A stretch of DNA of 64,000 bases from NCBI GenBank assembly GCA_963597355.1, contig CAVBPR010000019.1, positions 1-64,000 on the forward strand, written 5' to 3'. The stretch is from UMGS1766 sp963597355. Its GTDB lineage: Bacteria > Bacillota > Clostridia > Oscillospirales > Oscillospiraceae. A model generated the notes under the pieces. The model did no database searches, was not told the DNA's origin, and was given only the letters and a program-made list of their open reading frames with translations. This document shows, piece after piece, positions 1 to 8,473 of the stretch (its first letter is position 1; each line of letters opens with the position of its first letter). The position numbers and the translations under genes were made by a program.

Positions 1-57
1 CCTGCGCCGACAATACTTGGCTGGTAGCGGCCCGGGAAGATAGGTAATGCCAACATC
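1..57 (+). rRNA. rrf: 5S rRNA, 3' part only
   Basis: The first ~57 bases match the 3' half of a bacterial 5S rRNA: a stretch of the form GGTAGCGGCCCGGGAAGATAG followed by GTAATGCCA is the usual helix and 3' end. The 5' part lies outside the window. The tRNA genes that follow fit the end of an rRNA operon. The exact 3' end is approximate. Confidence 0.8.
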
Positions 58-60
58 ATC

Positions 61-78
61 GGTCTGGTCGACCAGACC
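61..78. repeat. perfect 18-bp palindrome after 5S rRNA
   Basis: GGTCTGGTCGACCAGACC is its own reverse complement. It lies between the 5S 3' end and the first tRNA. There is no T-tract, so it more likely forms an RNA processing hairpin than a terminator. Confidence 0.5.
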
Positions 79-94
79 AGGCCGACATTTGTAT

Positions 95-169
95 TCCTCC
101 TTAGCTCAATGGTAGAGCACGCGGCTGTTAACCGCGGGGTTGTTGGTTCGAGCCCAACAGGGGGAGCCA
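95..169 (+). tRNA. tRNA-Asn (GTT)
   Basis: A 75-nt cloverleaf with acceptor arms TCCTCCT/AGGGGGA, anticodon loop CTGTTAA (anticodon GTT), TTCGAGC T-loop and an encoded CCA end. It is the first tRNA of a five-gene cluster behind the 5S rRNA. Confidence 0.95.
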
Positions 170-177
170 ATCCAATG

Positions 178-212
178 AATGCCGCCACGCGGTAAAGTGT
201 GGCGGCATTTTT
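178..212 (+). terminator. hairpin with T-run between tRNA-Asn and the next tRNA
   Basis: Arms AATGCCGCCAC (178-188) and GTGGCGGCATT (199-209) form a perfect 11-bp stem followed by T residues. This is a Rho-independent terminator shape inside the tRNA cluster, so the first tRNA may be transcribed with the rRNA and the rest separately, or it may only attenuate. Confidence 0.7.
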
Positions 213-225
213 ACTGGACAGCGAT

Positions 226-302
226 GGGCCTTTAGCTCAGTTGGTTAGAGCACGCGGCTCATAACCGCACGGTCCACGGTTCGAGCCCGTGAAGGCCCAC
301 CA
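226..302 (+). tRNA. tRNA with CAT anticodon, probably tRNA-Ile2
   Basis: A 77-nt cloverleaf with acceptor GGGCCTT/AAGGCCC, anticodon loop CTCATAA and an encoded CCA. The paired G1-C72 end excludes initiator tRNA. The CTCATAA loop and TTTAGCTCAG D-arm resemble the lysidine-modified tRNA-Ile(CAT) family more than elongator Met. The identity call is by resemblance; TilS recognition features would need a comparison. Confidence 0.85.
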
Positions 303-338
303 TAGCGTTTGCGGCCGAAGCCTGGGACCCCACTTGAT

Positions 339-414
339 AGGGGTATAGCTCAGCAGGTAGAGCAGCGGTCTCCAAAACCGCGTGCCGAGGGTTCGATTCC
401 TTCTGCCCCTGCCA
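339..414 (+). tRNA. tRNA-Trp (CCA)
   Basis: A 76-nt cloverleaf with acceptor AGGGGTA/TGCCCCT, anticodon loop CTCCAAA (anticodon CCA), GTTCGATTC T-loop and an encoded GCCA end. Confidence 0.95.
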
Positions 415-453
415 TGATTTTTCTCAGGTGCGCCTGTGATAAATAGAATATTT

Positions 454-530
454 GGCCCGGTAGTTCAGTTGGTTAGAACGCCAGCCTGTCACGCTGGAGG
501 TCGACAGTTCGAGCCTGTTCCGGGTCGCCA
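454..530 (+). tRNA. tRNA-Asp (GTC)
   Basis: A 77-nt cloverleaf with acceptor GGCCCGG/CCGGGTC, anticodon loop CTGTCAC (anticodon GTC) and an encoded CCA end. It follows tRNA-Trp by 39 nt in the same cluster. Confidence 0.95.
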
Positions 531-556
531 TATCTTCTCAATCTGGGAAGATATCT

Positions 557-632
<76 letters not shown>

Positions 633-673
633 AAGAGTTCCAAATCATTCGTGGTTTGGAACTCTTTTTTTTC
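633..673 (+). terminator. terminator of the tRNA cluster
   Basis: AAGAGTTCCAAA and TTTGGAACTCTT form a perfect stem around a 10-nt loop, followed by a run of T. It begins immediately after the CCA of tRNA-Thr, so it closes the rRNA/tRNA transcription unit. Confidence 0.9.
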
Positions 674-701
674 TTTAAAAATCTAAAGTCGCTGTTTTTT
701 G

Positions 702-730
702 TTGCATTTTGTTTGAGTTTTCGATAGAAT
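702..730 (+). promoter_or_regulatory. candidate sigma-A promoter of the HNH gene
   Basis: TTGCAT (702-707) and TAGAAT (725-730) are separated by 17 bp, 38 bp upstream of the ATG at 768. The promoter lies just after the tRNA terminator, so the HNH gene should be transcribed on its own. Confidence 0.6.
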
Positions 731-767
731 AAGGCATATTATTCCATAAAAAGAAAAGGTGAAAATC

Positions 768-2423
768 ATGATTTTTCTTGTTGTTCTTACCGCTGCTTTT
801 ATTGTCGCAATTATTGTTCTTAATGTAAAATGGAAAAAAGAATATGGGGAGATGGAGGCTGATGTGCTCAATCGTCTTGGCCTTTCCGACTGGGATGGCC
901 TCGATTACTATGATGCATTTGTAGCGGTCAAAAGCCGTTCTTCCGTTGAAAAATATGACGAAGTGAAGTTCTTCAAAGAACATCCGGAATACCTTGCTGT
1001 AATGGAATCAGTCATCGCAAAGAAGCAGAGGATAGCCGACGCAATTACGGATTTTTTAAACGACAATGAGTATCAATCGCGGCAACTGTACAGCCGATTG
1101 AAAAGAAAACTGGACATTCTTTTCAGCAATGCAAAAGCCTGTCGGCTTTTGGTGAAATACACCTCTCCAACCGGGAAGTCCACCGCAACAAAAGAAATTC
1201 TCCTCTCCCAGCAGGATATAGCACGATTCAAAGAAGATCCCTCCCTGTTGATGGGAAAAGGGGAATACAATAAATATTTGAAGGAACAGCAAAAAGAGGC
1301 TCTGAGTCAGAAACAGCATGACTTCTATGATCAGGTCAACTGCATTATTGATTGTGCAAGTCAAAATCGTGACAGCCTGGTCATTCAGGGAAGTCAGGAG
1401 CAATTGGATCAGTGGATCGCTGAGCTGTTTGATCGAACTGTTAACAGCATTAAAAAAATCAAGTCAACAGACAGCGAAGAGTGGGACATGATCCAAAGCT
1501 TCATTACCCATGTCAAAGAGGAAGTCGAAAAGATTGTCAGGAAAAATCAACAGATTCTCGACTACTATCAGTCGTCTGAATTCCAAAAAATCAAAGACAC
1601 CTGTGAGGCGCTCATGGGTTCACAGCGGGAATTTAACGACTATATCCGGGAAAAGGTGCAATCCATTTCCAAGCTCTTTGGCACCAGAGTGGTTCGTAAT
1701 GAAACCGTTCACAGCGATGAATATGCTTATATTCGTCCTTATAAGAAGACCATCACGCCCTTTACGGCAGAAGTTTCTGCCGCGGTATTTGCCAGCGCAG
1801 AAAATGCGCCGCTGGACTATGTTGTGAAGAACTTTTATCCCAACAAGAGCCAGTATCCAGAGCAGATTCAAAAGCTCCAGCTTCTGCTGGAGGAGTTGGA
1901 AACGTTAAAGGACGCAAAACAGATCATCGAAAATTATAAAGCAGAGTATCAGCAGTATCTGGACAATGTTCCTACGTTTATTTTGGAACATGATGAAGCT
2001 GGGTTTTATTCCCGACTGGGCTTTGCCAACATTGACGAAAGTGTACTGACCGTCGAATATAAATTTTCCTATACCTCCGGCGGCGGCATGGCGCAACGGT
2101 CGTTTACTGTTCCCATGACTGAGGAAACCATTACTGAGCTGATCAACGCTCTGGCCGGCAAGCTGACGGCTAGCGCATTTGCAAAGGAGCAGCGAAACCT
2201 GATGACTCGGAAACTGCGGGAGCACATCAAACAGCGGGATAACTACACCTGCTGCAGCTGCGGAAATTCCACTGCCGCAGAACCGAATCTGCTTTTGGAA
2301 ATTGATCATATTATTCCGGTGGCAAAGGGCGGATGCACGGTGGAAGAAAATCTGCAAACCCTTTGCTGGAAATGCAACCGTGCAAAAAGCGATAAAATTC
2401 TATCCCCCGCTTACGGAAACTGA
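768..2423 (+). CDS. membrane-anchored protein with C-terminal HNH nuclease domain
   Basis: A 551-residue protein. Residues 1-22 form one hydrophobic segment followed by WKK, so it is probably anchored in the membrane with the bulk in the cytoplasm. The middle (about 50-470) is charged and helical, with no family I recognise. The C-terminus carries an HNH endonuclease fold: CCSCG, EIDHIIPVAKGG, ENLQTLC and CNRAKSDK supply the ββα-metal His/Asn and two zinc-binding Cys pairs. I place the start at ATG 768 because AAGGTG lies 6 nt upstream; an in-frame GTG at 759 overlaps that site. The AT-rich coding sequence contrasts with most neighbours and suggests acquisition. It stands alone beside the tRNA cluster. 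Nuclease activity is likely; the role (defence, DNA processing) is unknown. Confidence 0.8.
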   Translation: MIFLVVLTAAFIVAIIVLNVKWKKEYGEMEADVLNRLGLSDWDGLDYYDAFVAVKSRSSVEKYDEVKFFKEHPEYLAVMESVIAKKQRIADAITDFLNDNEYQSRQLYSRLKRKLDILFSNAKACRLLVKYTSPTGKSTATKEILLSQQDIARFKEDPSLLMGKGEYNKYLKEQQKEALSQKQHDFYDQVNCIIDCASQNRDSLVIQGSQEQLDQWIAELFDRTVNSIKKIKSTDSEEWDMIQSFITHVKEEVEKIVRKNQQILDYYQSSEFQKIKDTCEALMGSQREFNDYIREKVQSISKLFGTRVVRNETVHSDEYAYIRPYKKTITPFTAEVSAAVFASAENAPLDYVVKNFYPNKSQYPEQIQKLQLLLEELETLKDAKQIIENYKAEYQQYLDNVPTFILEHDEAGFYSRLGFANIDESVLTVEYKFSYTSGGGMAQRSFTVPMTEETITELINALAGKLTASAFAKEQRNLMTRKLREHIKQRDNYTCCSCGNSTAAEPNLLLEIDHIIPVAKGGCTVEENLQTLCWKCNRAKSDKILSPAYGN

Positions 2424-2441
2424 AAATTTCTCAAACAGAGA

Positions 2442-2477
2442 TGAGGAGAACCGGGGATACCGTTCTCCTCAATTTCT
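2442..2477 (+). terminator. hairpin after the HNH gene
   Basis: TGAGGAGAAC (442-451 of this kb) and GTTCTCCTCA (462-471) form a perfect 10-bp stem followed by the weak tail ATTTCT. It starts 19 nt after the HNH stop and probably terminates that transcript. Confidence 0.6.
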
Positions 2478-2591
2478 ATGAAATGAGCTATAATCAATCC
2501 AAAACACCCGCATTTTCGAAAACTCAACCACCGGTTCCTGTTCATTTTTAAGGGAAAAGGCTATGCTATTTCCGAAAGGAGGGTTTCCCGA

Positions 2592-3203
2592 ATGAATCAG
2601 AAAAAGATTGGCAGCTTCATTGCCGCCTGCAGAAAGGAAAACGGGTTGACTCAGGCCGCGCTGGGGGAAAAGCTGGGCATTACTGACCGGGCGATTTCCA
2701 AATGGGAAAACGGAAGAAGCCTGCCGGACCCGTCCATCATGCTGGAGCTGTGCGAGTTGCTTCACATCAATGTCAATGAGCTGCTGACCGGGGAACGACT
2801 GAACATGGAAGACTACAATGAAATGGCAGAGAAGAACCTGATGGAGCTGGCAAGACAGGAGGAGCTGAACAACAAAAAGCTGCTGTCGCTGGAATATGTG
2901 ATTGGATGGAGCTGCTCCGTGGCGTTTCTTGTGCTGATCTTTGCCGCCAGCTTCGCTGTGGCCTCAACGGCATGGCGGATTGTCATGATCCTGACCGGCT
3001 GCGTGATTTTCATCATAGGAATGTACTATTCCATCAAGCTGGAGCATGATGCCGGTTATTACGAGTGCCCCAACTGCGGAAAGCGCTATGTGCCCACCAT
3101 GAAGGCCATCGTTCTGGCGCCCCACAAAATGCGGGACCGGAGGATGAAATGCCCTTATTGCCACCAGAGAGCCTACCACAAAAAAGTTCTGACAAAGCAA
3201 TAA
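2592..3203 (+). CDS. XRE-family regulator with two membrane segments and a zinc ribbon
   Basis: 203 residues. An N-terminal Cro/C1 helix-turn-helix (about 7-60; LTQAALGEKLGITDRAISKWE is the motif region) is followed by a charged linker. Two hydrophobic stretches (about 101-122 and 127-148) come next, then a C-terminal zinc ribbon with CPNC and CPYC pairs. This is the architecture of membrane-tethered XRE regulators in Clostridia. AAAGGAGGG lies 8 nt before the ATG. The DNA-binding part must be cytoplasmic, so both the HTH and the ribbon should face the cytoplasm. It precedes a MATE exporter on the same strand after a terminator and may control it; the signal is unknown. Confidence 0.88.
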   Translation: MNQKKIGSFIAACRKENGLTQAALGEKLGITDRAISKWENGRSLPDPSIMLELCELLHINVNELLTGERLNMEDYNEMAEKNLMELARQEELNNKKLLSLEYVIGWSCSVAFLVLIFAASFAVASTAWRIVMILTGCVIFIIGMYYSIKLEHDAGYYECPNCGKRYVPTMKAIVLAPHKMRDRRMKCPYCHQRAYHKKVLTKQ

Positions 3204-3260
3204 AGACGCTGAAACCCAGCAACCGGTTCCGGTAACAAATCGAAATGTCGGGGACAAAGC

Positions 3261-3300
3261 AAAGGCCATTTACCGTCAGGGTAGATGGTCTTTCTTTTTT
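3261..3300 (+). terminator. terminator after the XRE gene
   Basis: AAAGGCCAT and ATGGTCTTT pair (one G-U) around the loop TTACCGTCAGGGTAG, followed by CTTTTTT. It separates the regulator from the MATE gene. Confidence 0.75.
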
Positions 3301-3406
3301 GTTCTTTGCAATTTCGAAATATTCCACAGATTGCCGAAAATTGATTGCATTTCGTTCCATAAGAGTATAAAATTGTGAAAATTCATCTGGAAAGGAACCA
3401 ACGCCC

Positions 3407-4765
3407 ATGTCATCCAAAACCATCGGCGTTGACCTGACCGAGGGGTCGGTCGGGTCGCGCCTGCTTCGCTTTTCCGTGCCCTTCATGCTGGCCAATCTCC
3501 TGCAGACCGGCTACAACATGGTGGACATGGTGGTGGTCGGCCACTTTGTCGGCGCAGACGGGCTGTCCGCCGTTTCCACCTGCGGGGAGCTGATTCAGCT
3601 CTACACCTTCATCGCCATCGGCTTCGGCGGCGCAGGGCAGACCATGATCGGCCAATTTATCGGGGCAAAAGACCGAACGAGGGTCAACCGCACCATCGGC
3701 ACATTGTTTTCCGTGCTGCTGCTGCTGGCCCTGGGGATTACCCTCCTCTGCTTCGCCACCGTCAACTGGCAGCTGAGCCTGATTCACCTGCCTGCGGAGG
3801 CCCTGTCCAGCGGCCGGGACTATCTGCTGGTGTGCGGCGCCGGCATGGTGTTTATCTTCGGCTACAATCTGGTCAGCTCCATTCTTCGGGGCATGGGGGA
3901 TTCCAAGCGTCCATTGCTGTTTATTGCCGTGGCCTCGGTGGTCAACCTGGTGCTGGATCTGCTGTTTGTGCCGGTGCTGCATCTGGGGGTTATGGGTGCG
4001 GCGCTGGCCACAGTGCTGGGGCAGGCGGTGTCCTTTGTGTGGGCGCTGGTGTTTCTCTATCGCCGGCGGGAGGCCTTCGGCTTTGACTTCAAGCTCCGGC
4101 AATTCCTGCCCCATGCCGATGTGCTGGGCACACTGATGCGGCTGGGGATTCCCATGTCCGCTCAGGGAGCGCTCATCAGCGTTTCCATGCTCTACGTCTG
4201 CTCTCTGCTCAACCAGTTCGGGGTTGCCGCTTCCGCCGCCAATGGCATCCAGCTGAAGCTGGCCAACATCTCCCGCATTGTTGCCAGCGCCATGTGCACC
4301 GCCGCCAGTGCCATGATCGCCCAGTGCATCGGCGCCAACAAGCAGGAACGGGTGAAGTCCATATTCTGGTGGAACCTGGGCATTGCCCTGATCGCCTCCA
4401 CCGCCTTCGGCATCGCCTTGTTACTGTTTCCCCGCCAGATTTTCGGCCTGTTCAACACCGATGAGGCGGTGCTGGCCTATGCCTCGGTCTACGCCGTGTT
4501 CGGCCTGTTCGACTGCCTGGGCAACGCCATGCGTTCCCCCTGCAATGCGCTGGTCAACGGGGTCGGCGCGGCTCTGCTGGGCTTTACTGCCAGTCTGGTG
4601 GACGGAGTGATTGCCCGCATTGCCTTTTCCATCCTCTTCGGCAATGTGATGGGCATGGGCGTGGCAGGCTACTGGCTGGGCAGCACCCTGGCCGGTTATG
4701 TCACGGTGGTCATTCTCGCCCCTTACTTCCTCTCCGGGGCCTGGAAGCGAAAAAAGAAGCTGTAA
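3407..4765 (+). CDS. MATE-family multidrug/cation exporter
   Basis: 452 residues with about 12 hydrophobic helices in two repeats, the usual size for the family. The N-terminal half has the NorM/DinF-like stretch MVDMVVVGHFVGADGLSAV and the second half the corresponding QCIGANKQ region. MATE proteins exchange Na+ or H+ for cationic drugs or metabolites across the cytoplasmic membrane. The substrate cannot be read from sequence. The gene has a weak promoter-like TATAAA at 3366-3371 and GAAAGGA before the ATG. It is monocistronic, since the next gene has its own promoter. The upstream XRE protein is a plausible regulator. Confidence 0.93.
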   Translation: MSSKTIGVDLTEGSVGSRLLRFSVPFMLANLLQTGYNMVDMVVVGHFVGADGLSAVSTCGELIQLYTFIAIGFGGAGQTMIGQFIGAKDRTRVNRTIGTLFSVLLLLALGITLLCFATVNWQLSLIHLPAEALSSGRDYLLVCGAGMVFIFGYNLVSSILRGMGDSKRPLLFIAVASVVNLVLDLLFVPVLHLGVMGAALATVLGQAVSFVWALVFLYRRREAFGFDFKLRQFLPHADVLGTLMRLGIPMSAQGALISVSMLYVCSLLNQFGVAASAANGIQLKLANISRIVASAMCTAASAMIAQCIGANKQERVKSIFWWNLGIALIASTAFGIALLLFPRQIFGLFNTDEAVLAYASVYAVFGLFDCLGNAMRSPCNALVNGVGAALLGFTASLVDGVIARIAFSILFGNVMGMGVAGYWLGSTLAGYVTVVILAPYFLSGAWKRKKKL

Positions 4766-4774
4766 AACAAATCC

Positions 4775-4803
4775 TTGCTTTTTCCTTTCCTTTCGCGTAT
4801 GCT
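4775..4803 (+). promoter_or_regulatory. candidate promoter of the PH-domain gene
   Basis: TTGCTT (4775-4780) and TATGCT (4798-4803) with a 17-bp spacer, 45 bp before the ATG at 4849. Confidence 0.55.
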
Positions 4804-4848
4804 AAATAGAACAGGGCAACCAAAAACCACCAAAGGGAGGAAACGAAT

Positions 4849-5238
4849 ATGGCAACCATTTCTAGCGGCATTCTGGGGGATTCCAATCTGATGAACCTGA
4901 AGGAAATCCCCTTTCAGAAGGTGCGTCCGGAGGTAAGCAATTTTCTGGTTCGGGGCGAGGAAATCGTCCAGTGTTTTCAGACCATTCGAGATCAGGTGAT
5001 CTTCACCAACAAGCGGATTTTTGTGGTGAATGTCCAGGGCATCACCGGCAAAAAGACCTCTTACTTTTCCTATCCCTACTCCAAGGTGCAGTATTTCGGC
5101 GTGGAGACCGCAGGGGTGCTGGACATCGACAGCGAGCTGGTTCTGGTGTTTAACGACGGCAACCGCCTTCAGTTCGACTTCCGTTCCCATGTGGACATTC
5201 GGGGCATTTGCGGAATGATCTCCTCCTTTGTGCTGTAA
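4849..5238 (+). CDS. small bacterial PH-domain protein (YokE/DUF1696-like)
   Basis: 129 residues, no signal peptide or membrane segment. The pattern of a β-barrel with FTNKRIFVVNVQG and TSYFSYPYSKVQYF, ending in a C-terminal helix, is that of the bacterial PH fold (bPH_1). Members are common in Firmicutes and mostly uncharacterised. They are thought to oligomerise and bind other proteins or membranes. AAAGGGAGG precedes the ATG by 8 nt. The gene is monocistronic, with its own promoter and a strong terminator. Confidence 0.85.
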   Translation: MATISSGILGDSNLMNLKEIPFQKVRPEVSNFLVRGEEIVQCFQTIRDQVIFTNKRIFVVNVQGITGKKTSYFSYPYSKVQYFGVETAGVLDIDSELVLVFNDGNRLQFDFRSHVDIRGICGMISSFVL

Positions 5239-5262
5239 CAAAAGAAAACTGGTAAGACAGAA

Positions 5263-5306
5263 AACTCCTCTGGAGATACACAATGTATCTCCAGAGGAGT
5301 TCTTTT
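5263..5306. terminator. bidirectional terminator
   Basis: A perfect 18-bp stem (5263-5280 with 5284-5301) around CAA, followed by CTTTTG on the plus strand and by TTTTC on the minus strand. It lies between two convergent genes and can serve both. Confidence 0.9.
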
Positions 5307-5339
5307 GTTTATTCGGTTCAGCGCTTTTTGGAAAAAAGG

Positions 5340-6254
5340 TCAGTTCCACAGGGGAGCGGGATAAATTCCCTGAGCTGCCTTTTCTGCCATCGCCGCCACA
5401 ACGCCGGCCTTGTCCTCGTGATAGGTCACGCCATACCACTTGTCCGGGGTGGACAGCACGTCCACCGTGGCGCTGCCTTCCGCCAGCAGATCCCGTACCA
5501 CGTTGGGCAGGAGATACTCTCCCTTCATGGGGTTCGTTTGGAGGGCGTTATCCAGAAAGGCGGGGAAGCGCTTGCCCAGCTCGGCCACCAGCTCCGGCTG
5601 GAAGCCCCACATGTTCATGCTGACCAGCGTGTCCTCCGGCAGATCTGTCCAGGTTGCTCCGTCGTCCTCGGTGAAGTGGATGCCCCCGGGGAACTTTTCA
5701 ATGCGGGTGCGCTCGTTGATGGTGATCAGCTTGCCGGCCTCGTCCGCCTGGCACACCCCCCGGGCAACGCTGCCGTTGTCGGTGACGGTGTTTTTCAGCA
5801 GATAGCCCACCATGCAGTATTCCCCCGCCTTGTGGGGCTGGGTCAGATAGCCGTAGAGCTTCCGGAAGCACTCCACCCCGTAGTAGTCGTCGGCATTGAT
5901 GACGGCAAAGGGGGCGTCGATGATGTCCCGGGCCGCCAGAATCGCCTGGCTGGTGCCCCAGGGCTTCACCCGGTCCGCCGGAACGGCATAGCCCTCCGGC
6001 AGATCCGTCAGGGACTGATAGGCATAGCGCACGTTCATATAGGGTTCGATGCGGCTGCCGATCTTTGCCTTGAAATCTTCTTCAATCTCGTGCTTGATAA
6101 TGAACACCACGGTTTCAAATCCCGCCCGACGGGCGTCGAACACCGAGTAGTCCAGAATGACCTCTCCGTTGGCGCCAACCGGGTCCATCTGCTTCAGTCC
6201 GCCGTAGCGGCTGCCCATGCCGGCGGCCATAACCACCAAAATCGGTTTCTTCAT
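5340..6254 (-). CDS. sugar-phosphate nucleotidyltransferase-like protein
   Basis: 304 residues. The N-terminus VVMAAGMGSRYGGLKQ is the NTP-binding loop of the nucleotidyltransferase fold, and NADDYYG supplies the metal-binding Asp region. Longer family members such as UGPase and GlmU couple an NTP to a sugar phosphate. The exact sugar is unknown. I use the ATG at 6254 because GGGAGATATACGC precedes it, rather than upstream in-frame ATGs that lie inside galE. It follows galE by 26 nt on the same strand, so the pair probably works together in nucleotide-sugar supply for cell-surface polysaccharide or galactose use. Confidence 0.85.
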   Translation of the reverse strand: MKKPILVVMAAGMGSRYGGLKQMDPVGANGEVILDYSVFDARRAGFETVVFIIKHEIEEDFKAKIGSRIEPYMNVRYAYQSLTDLPEGYAVPADRVKPWGTSQAILAARDIIDAPFAVINADDYYGVECFRKLYGYLTQPHKAGEYCMVGYLLKNTVTDNGSVARGVCQADEAGKLITINERTRIEKFPGGIHFTEDDGATWTDLPEDTLVSMNMWGFQPELVAELGKRFPAFLDNALQTNPMKGEYLLPNVVRDLLAEGSATVDVLSTPDKWYGVTYHEDKAGVVAAMAEKAAQGIYPAPLWN

Positions 6255-6280
6255 GCGTATATCTCCCTTTTTCCTGTTTG

Positions 6281-7300
6281 TCATTCTTCTTCGAATCCGT
6301 TGGGATTCTGCTTCTGCCAGTTCCAGCTGTCCCGGCACATGTCTGCCACGGTGCGCTCCGCCTTCCAGCCCAGCACCTTTGCCGCCTTGTCGGCATTGGC
6401 ATAGCACACCGGCAGGTCACCTTCCCGCCGACCTACATAGACATGGGGCACAGCGATGCCGGTGACCTGTTCAAAGGTCTCCACCAGCTCGGTGACGCTG
6501 ACGCCATGGCCGGTGCCCAGATTGAAAATCTCGGTGCCCGTGTGGGTCATGGCATACTGCATGGCCGCCACGTGTCCCTTTGCCAGATCCACCACATGGA
6601 TAAAGTCCCGGATGCAGGTGCCGTCCAGAGTGTCGTAGTCCTGGCCGAAAATGCTCAGCTTTTCCCGCTTGCCTACCGCCACCTGGGTGATGTAGGGCAT
6701 CAGGTTGTTGGGAATGCCGTTAGGATTTTCTCCGATGCGTCCGCTGGGATGGGCGCCGATGGGGTTGAAATACCGCAGCAGCACAATGGACCACTCCGGG
6801 TCCGCCACTGCCACGCCCTTGAGGATTTTCTCGCTCATCACCTTGGTCCAGCCATAGGGGTTGGTGCACTCTCCGGTGGGCATGGTCTCCACATAGGGAG
6901 AGGGATTGTCCTCGCCGTACACCGTGGCGGAGGAGGAGAAAATCATCCGCTTGACCCCGAACTCCTGCATCACCTTGCACAGGTTCAAGGTGGCGTTCAG
7001 GTTGTTATCGTAGTATTCCAGGGGCTTGTGCACCGACTCCCCCACCGCCTTCAATCCGGCAAACTGGATCACGCAGTCGATGGCATGGTGCTGGAAAATC
7101 TCCCGCACTGCCGCCTCCTCCCGCACGTCGACGGGGTAGAAGGGAATCTGTTTTCCCGTTAATTCCTCCACTCGCTTCAGGGCGACAACGCTGCTGTTGC
7201 ACAGGTTGTCTGCAACCACCACATCCATGCCCTGCTCCAGAAATTCCAAGCAGGTGTGGGAACCGATAAAACCGCAGCCGCCTGCGACTAAAACAGCCAT
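6281..7300 (-). CDS. galE: UDP-glucose 4-epimerase
   Basis: 339 residues, the standard GalE length. It is an extended short-chain dehydrogenase with the NAD-binding GGCGFIGSHTC at the N-terminus. SSSATVYG and YGWTK give the catalytic Ser and the YxxxK pair, and YFNPIGAHPSG is a substrate-loop signature. It interconverts UDP-glucose and UDP-galactose in the cytoplasm. AAGGAG lies 9 nt upstream of the ATG. It heads a two-gene minus-strand operon with the nucleotidyltransferase. Confidence 0.97.
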   Translation of the reverse strand: MAVLVAGGCGFIGSHTCLEFLEQGMDVVVADNLCNSSVVALKRVEELTGKQIPFYPVDVREEAAVREIFQHHAIDCVIQFAGLKAVGESVHKPLEYYDNNLNATLNLCKVMQEFGVKRMIFSSSATVYGEDNPSPYVETMPTGECTNPYGWTKVMSEKILKGVAVADPEWSIVLLRYFNPIGAHPSGRIGENPNGIPNNLMPYITQVAVGKREKLSIFGQDYDTLDGTCIRDFIHVVDLAKGHVAAMQYAMTHTGTEIFNLGTGHGVSVTELVETFEQVTGIAVPHVYVGRREGDLPVCYANADKAAKVLGWKAERTVADMCRDSWNWQKQNPNGFEEE

Positions 7301-7425
7301 AGTAACAACTCCTTCGGAAAAGTTATTGATATTTTACGCTGTCCCGGCGGATTTTGCAATCATTTCCGCCATTTCCGCTGGAAAGTCTTTCTTAATTTTC
7401 TTTTGCGGCCGCCCCTGCTCCGACC

Positions 7426-7455
7426 TTGTGAGGGGGGAAAAAACATGGTATGATG
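7426..7455 (+). promoter_or_regulatory. candidate promoter of dusB
   Basis: TTGTGA (7426-7431) and TATGAT (7450-7455) with an 18-bp spacer, 22 bp before the dusB ATG. The short leader and the AAAGGAGG site at 7465-7472 fit. Confidence 0.6.
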
Positions 7456-7477
7456 GAGGCAGCAAAGGAGGCCCGCT

Positions 7478-8446
7478 ATGCAAATCGGACACATCCAACT
7501 CAATACCCGCCTCGCCCTCGCCCCCATGGCAGGGGTCACGGACCTGGCGTTTCGCACCATCTGCCGGGAGCTGGGCGCCGGCCTGACCTACACGGAAATG
7601 GTCAGCGCCAAGGCCCTGTGCTTTCAGGACGGAAAAACCCTTCAGCTCATGGAGCTGGGGGAGGGAGAGCACCCGGTTGCCGTTCAGATTTTCGGCAGCG
7701 ACCCGGAGTGCATGGCCAAAGCCGCCGAAAAGGTGGTGGCGGTGGCCAATCCGGATTTTATCGACATCAACATGGGCTGTCCCGTGCCCAAGGTGGCCGC
7801 CCACGGAGACGGCAGCGGACTGATGCGCACGCCGGAGCTGGCGGCGGCGATCGTTTCCCAGGTCAAGGCCGCCTGCGGCAAACCGGTGACGGTGAAAATC
7901 CGCAAGGGCTGGGACAAGGGCAGCGTCAATGCGGTGGAATTTGCTCAGGCCATGGAAGCCGCCGGCGCCGATGCCATCGCCGTCCACGGCCGCACCCGGG
8001 CGCAAATGTACTCCGGCAAGGCGGACTGGGACATTATTCGCCTGGTGAAGCAGGCGGTGCAGGTGCCGGTAATCGCCAACGGGGACGTGGCTGAGCCGGA
8101 GGACGCCCCCCATATTCTCCACTACACCGGGGCAGACATGGTCATGATCGGCCGGGGCTGTTTCGGAAACCCCTGGCTGTTTCAGCAGGCGAAGGCCGCT
8201 CTGGAGGGAGAAGAAATTCCCCCTCTGCCGCCCCTGGCCCAGCGGTGCGACACCGCCGTGCGGCAGTTTGAGCTGGCCCGGGCGCAAAAAGGGGAGAAGA
8301 TCGCCTGTCTGGAGGCGCGGAAGCACTATGCCTGGTATTTGAAGGGCATTCCCTACGCAGGATACTGGAAAAAGGAAATTTGCCAGATTCAGACCATGGA
8401 GGACATCTATCGAGTCACCGAGGGGATCAAAAACGACCTGGGGTAA
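7478..8446 (+). CDS. dusB: tRNA-dihydrouridine synthase
   Basis: 322 residues with the FMN-dependent TIM-barrel signatures LAPMAGVTDLAFR at the N-terminus, DINMGCPVPK carrying the catalytic Cys, and the C-terminal GRGCFGNPWL. The enzyme reduces uridine to dihydrouridine in the D-loop of tRNA. The family is certain; the DusB subclass is by overall resemblance. It is followed 27 nt later by the sigma-like gene and is probably co-transcribed with it. Confidence 0.93.
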   Translation: MQIGHIQLNTRLALAPMAGVTDLAFRTICRELGAGLTYTEMVSAKALCFQDGKTLQLMELGEGEHPVAVQIFGSDPECMAKAAEKVVAVANPDFIDINMGCPVPKVAAHGDGSGLMRTPELAAAIVSQVKAACGKPVTVKIRKGWDKGSVNAVEFAQAMEAAGADAIAVHGRTRAQMYSGKADWDIIRLVKQAVQVPVIANGDVAEPEDAPHILHYTGADMVMIGRGCFGNPWLFQQAKAALEGEEIPPLPPLAQRCDTAVRQFELARAQKGEKIACLEARKHYAWYLKGIPYAGYWKKEICQIQTMEDIYRVTEGIKNDLG

Positions 8447-8473
8447 CCGGGGAAACGGGAGGGATTTCAGTTG

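Noticed and set aside
5340..6407. Longer start for the nucleotidyltransferase inside galE
   Set aside because: The upstream residues are low-complexity and the ATG at 6254 has a good ribosome binding site and the conserved VVMAAGMGSR start.
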